Positions 49,011 to 61,684 are shown, numbered from the stretch's first letter. The stretch: 64,000 nucleotides of DNA from Straminergon stramineum (GCA_963920665.1 OY987263.1:46039218-46103217); one strand, 5' to 3'. The notes: generated from the sequence alone by a model not told the origin. A program made the numbers and translations.

Positions 49011-50096
49011 TGTTGCGCCCCTTAGTGACACTTACCACCTTAAGCTCACTTTCCAAACACTTAACACTTTAGTGCCACCAAGGTTCACGCTCTCCTAACA
49101 CTGCACATGCTACGCACCCACAATGTTAGGTTCTAACTTAAGTCACGGGGTTCCCCATTCCTCCGTGACTCCCAATCCTTTCCTTCCAATATTTAACTCC
49201 CACAAGACACCGAGCATGTCATTTGATGACATGGGGCGGAACTTCCATTGATGTCCAAGCACTCGGTGAGGCACTACTCCCACCGGTGCTAACCGCCCTT
49301 GAATGGGACCCAACTCCCCACTAGGCCCAACCCAACTCATTTCGGGACTCACTAATCGGGACTCACACCATGGCCTAGCGTAGAGTGGGACACCACCCAA
49401 CCGGTATCAAGGAGTGCACAAGCACTCCATGGTAACACATAAGTGGTGGTGAAGCTCCAACACTAGCCTCACCACCCGGGGCCACTTAGGTTCACCATGG
49501 CACCATCCGGGAGTGAGGAGGGAGACCACCCCTCCTCATAGTACTCTCTGCGGGATTTGGCAGCCCCCCCTACTAGAGGTCACCGGGAACCCCCAAGATG
49601 CACCCCATCTTGGAAGACCACCCATTTCTCCCGATTCGCGCTAGTTTGGGACTCCCGAACTTCCACCCGGCATAACTTTGCGGTCCGGGATCCAAATCGC
49701 ACATGCGACCCCATTTTCGACATCTACGCGACGCGTAGATGCCGATGGACTACTCACTTGCTTCATTCGGACAAGTACTCACAAAGATATCGCCCTCCAA
49801 AGATTCGGGACACTCCCGGCGCGATCGGGACACCCCCAACTTTGAACGCCCATAACTTTTGACTCGCAAGTCCAAATCACGCGTTCTTTGGACGGCTAGA
49901 AGCGTCTTCTCAAGACCTTTCCAAGAATTTATCACACGCCCCCAAATTCATTCGGATCAGAGCGCTACATCGCGCTGATCGCTCGGGACTCCTAGTCCCC
50001 CTCACCTCATCTCTTGCAAGGCTTGGGGAGTCACCCCCAATGTCCCCCTTGCTCACCAAGGTGGCACGGGCACGCCTTGTGATGAGGGTCGTGACA
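49011..50096 (+). mobile_element. Solo LTR of an LTR retrotransposon, target duplication GGTAC
   Basis: Starts TGTTGCGCCCC and ends GTCGTGACA (TGT...ACA), 1086 bp. GGTAC is repeated exactly just before (49006-49010) and just after (50097-50101), the 5-bp duplication of an LTR retrotransposon. The interior is markedly more GC-rich than its flanks, with no gag-pol, primer-binding site or second LTR next to it. It is therefore a solo LTR left by recombination between the two LTRs. Length and composition suggest a Ty3/Gypsy element (inference). Open frames inside (49143-49400, 49557-49862, 49910-50185) are not genes. Orientation cannot be proved. Confidence 0.88.
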
Positions 50097-50101
50097 GGTA
50101 C

Positions 50102-52639
50102 ATAGACAAGTTTGGATGTTTTCACCTTATACAAAACCATGCATTGAAATTGTGTAGGCCTACAAACTCCCCTATGGCCAATCACAATCTTTGAGGTTCT
50201 CTATTCAAGAAAATGCATATGTTTATATGGAGTTTTGAAACATTGTGTTGCATGTCTTGAGACACCCTTTTTGTTTGAGTGTTTGGGCCTTAGGTCCCTA
50301 AAAAATGACTCCTAGTACTGCATAGTTTCAATCGGCATAAAAAAAAGCTCCATAGGAAAGAGATCTTGGATTAAAGCTTGCTTTCTTTGCTTTGCAAATG
50401 AAAAACTTTGGAGGACATGATAATTTTTTTGAAAACAAGGGAGGAAGATGGAAGACATGTAACGGGGGGGCAAAGAATTGAATGCAAAGCGCTTTCTTGG
50501 AGAACCAATATATTTTTCTTTTGAACCTCAGCTCCGGAATTATTATGTTATTTTGTGCAACTTTTTTTAGTTGTATCAAATATTATCCAATTCTATTTCT
50601 CATAGGCACAAAATACAATAACCCTGAAAAAAAGTCTCTCTATATAGACTTTTTTCCCTGATAGCTCAATGATGCTTTAGAATTGGATCTACTTTATCTC
50701 AGGGAGAAGGGAATTATTTACAATGAGTGTGAAAAGTATGCAAGATATCTAAAACATTAGTTTAGAAGAAGCCATAGTAATGAGAAAAGTCTAGGTGCTT
50801 TTAGGTTGAAAACTGTTTCAACTTTATAACATTCAATAGCCTTCAAACTGACTACCTTTCCTCAATGCACCCTACTAATCACATTGAGCCTTCACTTGTC
50901 TACTTAGCTACTGATGAAGTATTATTGAGTGTAGAATATTCCATACCATCTAGTATAGAGTCAAGGTAGTGACAATGCATGCTATTGAATTTTATGCAAG
51001 GGTTCCACAACGAGATGAATTTCACCCATGGGCATGAAGGGTACCGAATGTTACGAGGTTGAAATAGTTAACCGTGTCCTCCTCTACATGTTGAAAAATC
51101 ATGCTGCCTACTTTGCTCAACTGTGCCCCCACCCTTGTTGAAAAGTTCTCAACCAAGTGTCAAAAAACCCCAGAAAACCCCAGAAAAATCTCAACCATTC
51201 CCTTCACTCAACCAAACTTCAAACTTGTATGCACTAAATGATTGGGCAAAACACACTAAAACCATGGCAGGTTGAATACCTCAACCTTACCTCAAGTCAA
51301 AACCAACCCTCTCTGAAGATGAATGAGTATATGTCCTGTAGAAGAACAGAGGATGTGATATTAAAGAGGTTTGCATGTACCAAAAGGATTTTCTTCGCGC
51401 TGCAGGGGCAGCGTCAGACATTGTCCAGGCAAACCTGTTATGATAGTGATTGATGGACTCACCAGCCCCAATGCAACCAAATTCTGCTTCCAAATACCGT
51501 ATTAAAGCTTATCACTTCCAACAGGAAGACTTAACTTGACGCAAAGGAGGACGAAAATATCTTCTTCATTTCGCTCACACAGTCTCACTCACTTCAAAGA
51601 GGGAGGTTAGTAACGTTGTGTGACGCTTAACATACCCTTCACATTATTAATCTTCATTTGTACCCAGGCACACACAACATCAAAAAGGCCCACCTCACGA
51701 CGCTAGCGTACGTAACTTTGGAAGCACAAAATGCCAGCCTGCTTCACTATTCATATGGTTGCTATTTCGGTGCAGGCCTTTCACATATATAATTATGACG
51801 GAATGCACTGGGAACCCGATATCGCCAGAGCTGGTCTGCACAGAGAAGCAATAAATGAGTAGTCTTGGAGTGATGGCCAGATTCATGTCAACCCAGCTGC
51901 ATATCTTGCTGCGTAGATTCTTTACTTCCTCCTCCAACTGTCTGTGAATGCTTTGGGAGTCTTGGCTCAACACTTGTAACCCACTGCGGTAGTTTTGCGC
52001 ACGGTGTGGCTGCCTGTCAGTGTGTCTTGTTTACTGTTGTATTAAGGTCAGGGTGCGTGTTGGTGGTGACGTTCGAACTGTAGGCAATGAGATTGAGGCG
52101 CCGCATTGTCTGCTGCTGGAGTGAGTTGTGTCTTTCATTGCGGAAGCGTTGTCTCGGCAATTCTTCTCCTGACGCATTAGGTTTGCCTGCCAATCAGCAC
52201 GTGACGACCGAAGAACTGGAGTTTTTTAACTTGCAGAAACTTCCACAACGTCCAAGTCTCCACATGAATATTCAGCTGAAGGGTCGTCGTCAATGTGGAT
52301 TCCGACGCAGAAGTAGTAGTAGAAGCAATGCAGCTGCAGCTTCGCAGTCTTCGAGCTCCCAAGTAGACGGCCGAGCTGGACATCACTCAGCCTGTGTATT
52401 AGTATGACCTCGCTGCACCAGTACCCGCAATCCATCGATTGCTGGAGAAGAGGTTGTTATCTCCAATTCTCTTCCTATTTTTACAGGTATTCCCCAATCT
52501 TTTACTCTCCACTGAAGTTTTTCCTATTTTCTATTTTTCTATTTTCGCAAGAACGCGGACCATGATATCGCCATAGTCATTTCAAGAACATGCTCTTGCA
52601 GCTCGCTTTTCTTGGTCCTGGCCCTCTGAACTTTCCTGG
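50102..52639. other. GH3 upstream region, no assignable gene
   Basis: To about 51.2 kb AT-rich and featureless. From 51.2 kb composition becomes balanced. A 92-codon minus frame (51695-51973) starts with a helical Gln/Glu/Lys-rich stretch, and a 106-codon plus frame (52087-52407) is Arg/Ser-rich. Neither has a recognisable domain. The plus frame may be 5' UTR of the GH3 gene; the minus frame could be an exon of an unrecognised gene. Confidence 0.35.
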
Positions 52640-53083
52640 TATTCGGCGAGCGCGCGCAAACTCTATTGCAATAGTCACAAAGTCAGTAGTCATAGCGACA
52701 AAATCAGGTGAGAAAATCTTTCGTTAGATGTAGCCCTGAGAATAGATTCTGCCCCACCTATTGTTGCATTGAGATAGGGTAAAACAAAAGAGGTTTCGTG
52801 TGTGCAGAGATTGATGACCGACACCTTATTACGATTGTAGGGGAATTCGGACTTTGATCTTTTCTTGTACCGGAAGAGCGTAAAATCTATTAAAGTAGTA
52901 ACAAAGTCAGTAGTTATTGCGACGAAATCTGGTGAGAATATCTTTCGATACGTTGTAGCCCCGAGAAGGTATTCGGTCCCATCTATTGTTGCAGTGAAAT
53001 AGGTATAAACAAAAGAGGTTTTGAGTGCAGCGTTTGAGCTTGTTACGTTTGCAGGTGAATTCGGAATTTGACAGAGATTGAAT
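52640..53083 (+). repeat. Tandem duplication, 224-bp period, just upstream of the GH3 start
   Basis: CAAAGTCAGTAG occurs at 52678 and again at 52902. The next 160 or so bases match with moderate divergence in both units, including 'gcgacaaaatc.ggtgagaa.atctttcg', 'tctattgttgca' and 'aacaaaagaggttt'. The second unit ends about ten bases before the GH3 start codon, so the duplication covers the 5' UTR and proximal promoter, or a 5' UTR intron. Confidence 0.75.
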
Positions 53084-53089
53084 TCAAAC

Positions 53090-56000
53090 ATGGCTATGGC
53101 AAACACGGCGCGGTTTCTGCTGGTGCTACTGGTGGCAATGAGCCTGGCAGTCCATGGAGCTCACGCAAGTAGGAAACAGCCGAATTCGAAGTACCTCTTG
53201 TACCAGGACATGCAGCAGCCTGTGGAGGAGCGCGTGAAGGACTTGATGTCACGGATGACCCTGGCGGAGAAGATCGGGCAGATGACGCAGACGGAGCGTA
53301 CCGTCAACAACCACACCAACATCCGCGAGTTCGGTATCGGTGGGTATCTATGCGCGCTTGAGCTTCTCTCTTCAATCACAACTGATCTTCGAATAGCAGT
53401 GAAAGAGATTGTCAGGATCTTCGTCTAACAGTGGAAGAGATTGAATTGTGGATGCAGGGAGTATACTTAGCGGTGGGGGAAGCGCGCCCGCCACAAACGC
53501 CACAGTGCTCCAGTGGGACAACATGACGAATTACTTCCAAAAGGCCGCCATGGACACGCGCCTGCAAATTCCGCTCATCTACGGCATTGATGCGGTCCAT
53601 GGCAACAACAACGTCTACGGGGCCACGATTTTCCCTCACAACGTTGGCCTCGGGTGCACCCGGTACGCAACCCATCCCTTGAATGAACCCCGTCCCTCAT
53701 AAGTTTTCACTGAAACTCATGTTTAGAAACACTACTGAGGAACACTAGCCGAGATTATAGTTATCACTGAAGCTCATGTTTGGACACAATGACTAAGGAA
53801 CAATAACTGGGAGCATAAGTTATCACTGAGGCTCGTGTTTGAAAACAATTACAATGATCTCGCACTTTTCCTGGGAATTGGTCATTTTTTTAAAGTCAAT
53901 TTCGTTAAAGGGGCGCGATTAAATCTACACAATGCTCTAAAAAGTACGTGTAGAAGTACGTTTCATGCCAAAGTATTGGAATATGCCAATTTGACGAAAT
54001 TGACGCTTTTTGCAAGGTGAAACAACCGTGTTTAAAACCTTGCTGGACTCACTTAACATTGCTTTTACCCAAATTTGGAGAAATTGGCTGAGATCTTGCA
54101 ATTGGTAACACCGATGGAGAATTTGGGGAAGCTTGTTCTGGGAACAGTCGTACTTTTCTTGCACTTTTCCTCAAAATTGCTAATATTTGTAAGATGAACA
54201 AGCACGGTTGAAATATTGTTGTACCTTCTTACCGTCAGCGTTACGAGGATTTGATATGGGTTTGAGTAGAGTTTCTCAGAGACTTCGTTTCCAGATTCAA
54301 ATACAGGCAATCGGTGGTAACGCTCTCAGACAGGGAATTATCTTATTGCCATATCTGTATTTGAAAACAGAAGTGTTGGATAGAGAGGTCCGCGTCGTAG
54401 TTAGAGGTCGCGTGTTGAAGCTCGGTTTGCTGATAACTAATCTGTTTTTGAGAAAATTCTTTTCTCTTGAATTTGCACTGGCTTTCCGTCCTCATCTGTC
54501 TATCTTATAGTTAGAGATGGCCTCATTGTAGAAAGAGAGATTTCCGGGATACATATATTGAGGTTCGGTTTGCTGATAACTAATCTGATTTTTTGAAACT
54601 CTTCTATCTCGAATTTGTACTGATTTCCGGTCCTCAGCTGCTGTCCGCGCTCAACGTAGTTAGAGGTAGCCTCAGTTTAGAAAGGGATTTCCAGAACTTG
54701 TACAGAAACAGATAATGAAGCCCGGTTCGCTGATAACTAAATCTGTTTTCGATATTTTTTTATCGAGAATTTGCACTGGGCTCCAGAATTTATACAGATG
54801 CACTTATTGAAGCTCGGTTTGCTTATAACTATATCTATTTTTTGATATAAATTATCCTCAAATTGCCGGCTTTTCTTCGATTTCACTGCCAGCCAATTTT
54901 CAAGAGCCATATACTGCAAACTGGTGGAAAATGCAAGCAAGTCGGGAGTTGAGACCTTGCCATGCACTGACTTTATATTAACCGGAACGCCTGTGACTGT
55001 GTATGATAGGGATCCCGAGTTGGTCGAGCGCATCGGCGCGGCCACGGCGCTGGAGAGCCGAGCGACGGGCATCCAGTACGTGTTCGCTCCATGCATTGCC
55101 GTCTGTCGGGATCCGCGGTGGGGGCGATGCTACGAGAGTTACAGCGAGGATCCCCAGATCGTGCGCGACATGACGTCGCTCATCGATGGCTTGCAAGGAC
55201 GGGCGCCGCCCGGATGGGTTGGTCCCTACGTCGAAAACAGGTACGCACGTAAAACGAATGAAAGGGGATTCCAATGCATCCAAGATTGGATACTGTCGAT
55301 GCCCTGAAAGATGCACCCAAGATTTGGATATTTGTGAATTATTTTTCATAGTTAGATATGTAGATGCTATGAAACCGAGACCACAAAAGATGTTTGATGT
55401 CTGTGTCTGCACACAAGGGAGTTTTAAGAGTTTACGTACCATAAAGGAAATGAAACAGAGTTTACTATCTCAATTGAACCATTACCACCTCGTAGGCTCG
55501 TAAGTAGTAAACTTAGTTTCATTACCATGATGGTTCACTCTTAAAACTCGCTTGTGGCATCTCGTAATCAAGGAATGTGAACGATGACCCATTGTCTAAG
55601 ATTCATTCTAGCTACATCTTTTGAAGAACTTTGATATGGCACGATAGTGGATCTTGTACGTGAGACAGATGACCTTGCAAGCATAACGCTGTGAATCTTC
55701 GTGTACGACCTCTTGATTCATGGGTGGTCAACAACTTGACGCTCACTCGGGGGTTAAATCTGCTTTCTAACTTCTAATAAAACATTGAATCTCAAGCGCA
55801 AATTATGCAAATTAAAGCAAATTTTGCTTGTCATGAGGCCTGAAAGAAAGAAATATATATTGATTGCAGCTTTAATTCGACTGACTTGTTCCAATTGCGG
55901 GTGCAGTGACAAGGTGGCGGCGTGCGCGAAGCACTTCGTGGGCGACGGCGGCACCACGGACGGCATCAACGGCAACAACACGCAGGTGAGCTTCAGCGAG

Positions 56001-58723
56001 CTCATGAACATCCACATGAAGGCGTACAAGGACGCCATCCGCAAGGGCGTGACCACCATCATGGCGTCCTACAGCAGCTGGAACGGCGTCAAGATGCACG
56101 CCAACCGCTTCCTGCTCACGCGCGTGCTCAAGCAGGAGTTGGGATTCAAAGGCTTCATCATCTCCGACTACATGGGTATCGACCAGATCACCGACCCCCC
56201 GGGCGTCAACTACACCTACTCGGTCTATGCTGGCATTCACGCCGGACTCGACATGGTAACCATATGCATACTTATGCTTCTATTCTCCGATCACAAACGC
56301 AAACACCCCCCTAAACCCGAAGCCCTAAAGTCTTAATTTATAAGAGTTTCTCTATTCACAATAAATTGGTGTTCGGAGAGATTTTAGCAAACTGAATCTA
56401 GTTTGTTTACATTCACTCCTAACACTCTTGCTAAGACCATTCTGACTGAACCTTTGGGCAACACTTGCTCTCAGTGCTCAGTGTTCATTCATGCTTGTCT
56501 TATTATTTCTTTGATGTTGGATGTCTATTTGGAGAGACAAATAGGTGAATACCCCTTTGCATGCATGATAGTTTAGTTGATGGCCAGCTAGCTTTTGATT
56601 GCCAGTGGTGTTGAAATGATTTTGGACCTCAATTAGTGAAAGCTAGAATGTCCTATCAAGTCCTCTTCTTCTGGTTTCTTCCTGGATAAAGTTTGGTTTC
56701 CTTGTTTTTTTGATATAAAATAGTAATTTCAGATTTTAGGTTTGAAATCGCAGAGGTGAAGTTATAAGATGGATTGATGTGTAAGGAATTTTGGGGTTTC
56801 AGATCATGGTTCCTTTTGCGTTCGAGGAGTTCATTGGGAATTTAACGCAAATGGTGAATAATGGCGCCATCCCTATGTCACGAATTGATGATGCGGTGAC
56901 GCGCATCCTGCGTGTGAAATTCCAGATGGGCCTGTTTGAGCGTCCTTACGCGGATATGAAACTGTCCAAGGCTTTGGGTCAAGAGGTGAAAATTTCAGTC
57001 CCCACTAGCTTCCACCCCTTCGCATTCTCCTGATTGTGTCTTGGTTTGGAACCTTTTGGATTTCAATTCTTGGTAATTTCAAGTGTGTAGGTACACTTTG
57101 TAACATCCGTATGGGCATTCTTCCACTTGTGAAACTTTCAGGGCCTACAATACTCAGGTTTAAGTGACTAATTGCCCTGATATTGATCGTTGGTTTTGCT
57201 GAAATTAATATTCTATTTCCACGTGCAGTCGCACAGGGAATTGAGCAGGGAGGCAGTGCGCAAATCTCTTGTTCTGTTGAAGAATGGAAAAACTCCCCAG
57301 ACTCCTCTCTTACCATTGAGCAAATATGCGTCGAAGATTCTCGTGGTCGGTTCGCACGCTAATAATATCGGCTTGCAATGTGGAGGATGGACAATCCACT
57401 GGCAAGGAGGCTTAGGGGACATAACCCCCGGTAACTCAACCCTATCCTCACTTCAAATTTTTCACTGGTCAGGAGATTTCACTTTGCCGAACTTGCAGAT
57501 TAACTTTACCCCTAAATAAAAGGTCCAAAGGCCCAAATCGACCCATGTTTATTTTAGCAGTTGGGAGTAAAGGGAATCCAGTTTTTTTACCTACACATGC
57601 AATGTTCCTCGTGATAAAAACTTAGGCCCTACTTGAATTATAGCATCACAATATGGTCAATTGAATCGATCAGATTCAAACCATGAATCCTTGGTCGGGT
57701 CTGTAGGAATCACGGTTCAAGTGCTTATTGCATAATAAAAGGATCAAACGCTACATAATAATTTTCAGTGTCATGTAGTCCCCAGGCATCCATCATTCAC
57801 TTATTACATCAGTGGTTATACTCGACATAAAACACCTTGTTGACGTAGGCTCACCCCTAAACCGTTGTTGCAAACTAAATAACCTCCCAAGAAATTTTTC
57901 TTGCCATGAAATTGCTCATGGGTGTGTTTGTTTTGTGTCCCAGGCACCACGGTCTTGCAGGGCATCCAACAAGCGGTCTCTGAAACTACCGAGGTGGTGT
58001 ACTTGGAGAAAGCCAACAAGAGCCTCATCAAGGACCAGGGATTCGACTATGCGGTGGTGGTGGTAGGGGAACCTCCGTATGCTGAAGGCCGTGGCGACAA
58101 CTTGAACCTCACCATCCCGTTACGAGGCACCCACACCATCCGAGGCACGTGCCGTTACGTGAAATGCGTGGTGGTGCTAATCTCAGGAAGGCCTCTGGTG
58201 GTGGCTCCCCAGCTGCACCAAATGGACGCCTTTGTGGCTGCTTGGTTGCCGGGCACGGAGGCTGGACTGGGGATTGCGGATGTGCTCTATGGGGACTATG
58301 AGTTTTCGGGGAAGCTGGCCCGAACGTGGTTTCGAAGTGTGGATCAGCTGCCCATGAATGTGGGGGATAAGCATTACGACCCGTTGTTCCCTTTCGGATT
58401 CGGATTGACCATGGGCTTGAACAGGTATGCATGTCTGCAGTTTCTGTTTTTTCGCCAGGACCCGAGTAAAGGAATCATGCTCACTGCGCAGAGAACACGC
58501 AGATGTTCGTGCATTTTCGTGGACGTGAATTCTCATTAGAAGAAACCTTAAACCCTAAACCTCTAGCCCTAAAAAAAAACCTAAGTCAAAAATATAGTGC
58601 CTATTTCTCCTGTAATGTTGCGAGAAATTGAGAATGCTGCCACTCAGTTAATGAGCTGCTTTCTTTTGACGAAGGTGTGGCATTTTTCTGTGCAGCACGA
58701 ATGATGCCACGAAGCATCAGTAG
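53090..58723 (+). CDS. Secreted family GH3 beta-D-glucan exohydrolase, eight exons
   Basis: Exons 53090-53339, 53458-53662, 55010-55240, 55907-56255, 56803-56985, 57229-57430, 57944-58424 and 58696-58723 join in frame through GT-AG introns to 642 residues, the usual length. Residues 1-27 form a signal peptide (hydrophobic [13 protein letters not shown]), so the product should act in the cell wall. Domain 1 (about 45-400) has GTDAVHG-like [43 protein letters not shown] and the nucleophile motif ISDYMGID with Asp316. Domain 2 (about 405-633) has [31 protein letters not shown] with the candidate acid/base Glu516, [22 protein letters not shown] and [10 protein letters not shown]. The closest known group is barley ExoI and Arabidopsis BGLC1, which release glucose from wall beta-glucans or xyloglucan oligosaccharides. 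Oddity: the usual SDWEG reads SDYMG. The start is the first in-frame ATG (a second lies two codons on). No frameshift or stop was found, so it is probably functional. Confidence 0.92.
53701..53846 (+). repeat. Three tandem units of about 61 bp in GH3 intron 2
   Basis: Units share 'ttatcactgaagctcatgtt' and 'gaaacaca..gaggaaca', starting near 53703, 53759 and 53819, with moderate divergence. Confidence 0.65.
54415..54840 (+). repeat. Degenerate tandem repeat in GH3 intron 2
   Basis: CTCGGTTTGCTGATAACTA or a close variant occurs at about 54421, 54562, 54722 and 54812. The first three are each followed by a T-rich stretch, 'gaatttgcactg' and 'tttccggtcctca'-like sequence. The fourth unit is shorter. 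Confidence 0.7.
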
Positions 58724-59639
58724 TTATCGGCCTATCTTTCAAACAATGTAACACTTAAGTCCCTGGTAAGTCATGGCTGAGGCTACTCTTCTAGCTCGAC
58801 AACAGTGCTGGTATTCTTTTAATTCTTGACATTCTTTTTGCTTAACTGAAAGAAGAGGTGTTTTTTTCCAGTGTTGCTTAGACTACGTAGATCAATATTT
58901 GATTTTTATACTTATATGGTTGGGTGTGGCAGGATGAAGCATCACTCTGATATTTTGTGTCACATGTAGGGGTGGCCGAAACGGTCACTGACAAATTCTT
59001 TAATTTTGTACACGTATTCAATTGATTCAATAGGCGCACCCTCTTGTTCCCCAATTTGTAAAAGGTCGGGACTCGGGAATAGAGTGGAGTTACACCGATT
59101 ATTGTTTATTCTTCTAATCAATAAAAGTGCAGAGGACCACTTCTGCACATTCTTTTGTTAATTCTAAACTGTATTTGTGAAAGATCGACACTACGAGTGG
59201 AATTAGACTATAATGGATTAATGATATTAAATGATACAGTGCTCCTGACTGATCGACAGTAAGTTACTTCCCGTTGCAGTTGACATTGTCCAGGAAATCC
59301 TGTGAAGGATGCAGGAGATGGAAAACGTAGTCTGAGTCATCTACCCTGTCAGTACTTTGACAGCCTAATGCTTATTAAGTATTTAAGTTACACTGATAAG
59401 TGATAACTCTTGAAACTATGTGACGAATAAATGCTTTCTAACACTATCCGGATCAATATGGACTGAAATTCAACCAGTGTATGTTGGCTGCGTCAGAGAA
59501 TTACCCGTTTCCATCAAAACAGTGTAAGCGCGGGGTTGCATCACTTGTATGTTGTAACTAAACGTTGTATGGTAGTATGCTCTTAAAGCGAACATTTAAG
59601 GGCTCGTCGGCCTCTTCGATGGTTCTTAGATTCACGGAA
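58724..59639. other. 3' UTR and downstream flank of the GH3 gene
   Basis: Balanced to AT-rich DNA with no separate gene. It includes the candidate poly(A) signal at 59120. Confidence 0.45.
59120..59125 (+). terminator. Candidate polyadenylation signal of the GH3 gene
   Basis: AATAAA about 400 bases after the stop codon. Another AATAAA at about 59426 is an alternative. Only a candidate, because plant signals are degenerate. Confidence 0.3.
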
Positions 59640-59770
59640 TTATTTTTCATTATTTTTCACTTGAAGAAAAATTGATGTGCAATCTAACCCAAGTGGTTTC
59701 ATATTTTTCGGAGCATTTTTGAATTACTTAGGAATTTTCAAAGAATTCTGTGGTAGGCACCTATTTATGA
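59640..59770. repeat. Dispersed repeat related to 44.09-44.16 kb
   Basis: Shares 'cttgaa..aaattga', 'atctaa.ccaagt.gttt' and 'gaattactta.gaatttt' in the same order and orientation as 44090-44170. Confidence 0.5.
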
Positions 59771-61684
59771 TCATAGGCCTTGCAAAAACCACACATGCAG
59801 TCTGAAAAAAGATATGGCTTGACCAAAAACAAGCACTGCAACATTCAAAAAGTAATACACAAGGTTCTTAAATGCAACCACTACTAAACTCAAATGGACT
59901 CCAAATTCTTTTAACATTTGTAAGAAAACAATTGGGCAATCAATTTTCATCTAGAAAAAGTAAGTGGACATACCCTGGCTTTGAAATCGACCCTCTCAGA
60001 CTCTTATTCCATGCATTGGCAAAGTATGAATCATCTCCTAACAAATCTTAATTATGCTTTAAAATTTGTGACAGTCCATTTTAAAACCATTGACTGACCA
60101 TTTCTGATGGGGCTATTGTGTTGTTTGAAGAAGATGGTCGCAATAAGAGCAGACTACCTTAACTTACAAGTGATCATGGAATGCCTGCTTGGCCAAGAAG
60201 ATAAAATCATAGGGAATCTTGCAACGGATCATTTGGGTCAGAAATCGACCATACTTTAGAGCATATATACTATTTGCTCACTTGCAACGTCTTGGCATAT
60301 GTTGTAAGATTGTGATTTTTGGAGATCACTTTCAAGCTTTGAGAGATCGCTTTGTGTACAAGATTCAATATGTTGAGATCAAATTTGGAACACTGCATGT
60401 GAGTTTCTCATGCAATGTCAAAGTCGGAAGTTGTAGATTTCTAGAGCACACCACTTTCATCAAAAATCAGAGGTCATAACATCAATTTTGTTAAATCAGT
60501 AGTATTCAATGTACCATTTTGACATTTGCATTAGCTTGTTGTGCCAATAGATATGCAAATTAGTATGTAACGTACTTGCATTTCATGAATCCATAACATT
60601 GGTCAAATTCCACTTGCATTCCCTTCCTTGTCCCCTAAATCATTCCTTTCTTGAGATTCCATTATGCCATTTTAATGGAATTGTGCCAAATTAACAAAAT
60701 TGATTTTTACCCTAGGTACATTTAGACACTTACAAAAGTTATGCTTAGGGGCACTTCACACTATGGCCATCCAAGTCGAGAGTCCATGGGAGTAGAAGTA
60801 AGTGGCCAAACTTTGTTGAGAGTCCAAAGAAGTTTTTCTCTTAGCTTGTGCTGAAAAATATTGGCATGACAACCATTCTAGCATGAAGCCTCACCCATGT
60901 GCCAATTCCTTCAAGAAAATAGGAATAGGAAAATAGGGAAATGAAAAATAAAAAATAGAATAATAAAAATACAAAAATAGAGAAAAAAAATAGGAAATAG
61001 GAAATATGGCCTCCCAACTATAGTTTGAGTTTCCATTTCTTGTTTGATGCAAACTCCTCTTGAGAGTTGGTTGACATATAGGAAGTTTGGAGGGAAATGG
61101 CTTTTAGAATCTATCTTCTAGTATGAAGGGTCGAGAAGCTGAATTCTTGGTTTCTTAAAATCTAAATGGTAGAAACCCAAGGCCTCTTGACCTTTGGCCT
61201 CTAGTGTGAAGTACCCTTTACACTCACTTTGCTAGTTGGAGACCAACAAAATGTATGAATAGAGAAGTAGTTGTTGCTAACGAGGGATCACCAATCAAAT
61301 AGGATACTAGCAATTCCTACAATATTTTTTCAATAATGGAATGATGATCTATTGGAAGTGGATAATATATGTATGTGGATTTAAGTATGTGGATATGATG
61401 ATTGTGTGTTTACATATATAATATTGTATTATCATGTAAGTGGATACTAGATAGTATACATGCCAATCTTGCAGACTATATATCTATTGAGTCCCAAGTT
61501 GGGCAAGGACTTAGGAGTCAAGAATGAAGTGGTGTGTCGCTTGGAGATCATCACACCCCTAGTAGGAGGAAGCGACAAAAAGCTCCAACCTAGTTCTCTC
61601 TTGATTATAGGCCCCAAACTATCTTGTGTAATTAATTACATATAAATCATACAAAAGAAGGAAAGAAAGAAAGTAAGAGTAGAC
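59771..61684. other. WOX upstream region, no separate gene seen
   Basis: AT-rich DNA containing an 86-codon frame (60219-60479) and a 61-codon frame (61460-61645), both without a domain. The last 200 bases before 61685 probably include the WOX 5' UTR; 'attaattacatataaatca' near 61630 is TATA-like. No exon encoding an N-terminal WOX extension was recognised. Confidence 0.4.

Noticed and set aside
49143..50185. Several 80-100-codon frames in a GC-rich stretch, first suspected as a gene
   Set aside because: The stretch is exactly a solo LTR with a 5-bp target duplication; the frames are on mixed strands and have no domain.
55872..56240. 122-codon minus-strand frame and 130-codon plus frame at 55922-56314
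   Set aside because: Shadows of the GC-rich GH3 exon 4, whose correct frame shows [10 protein letters not shown] and ISD motifs.
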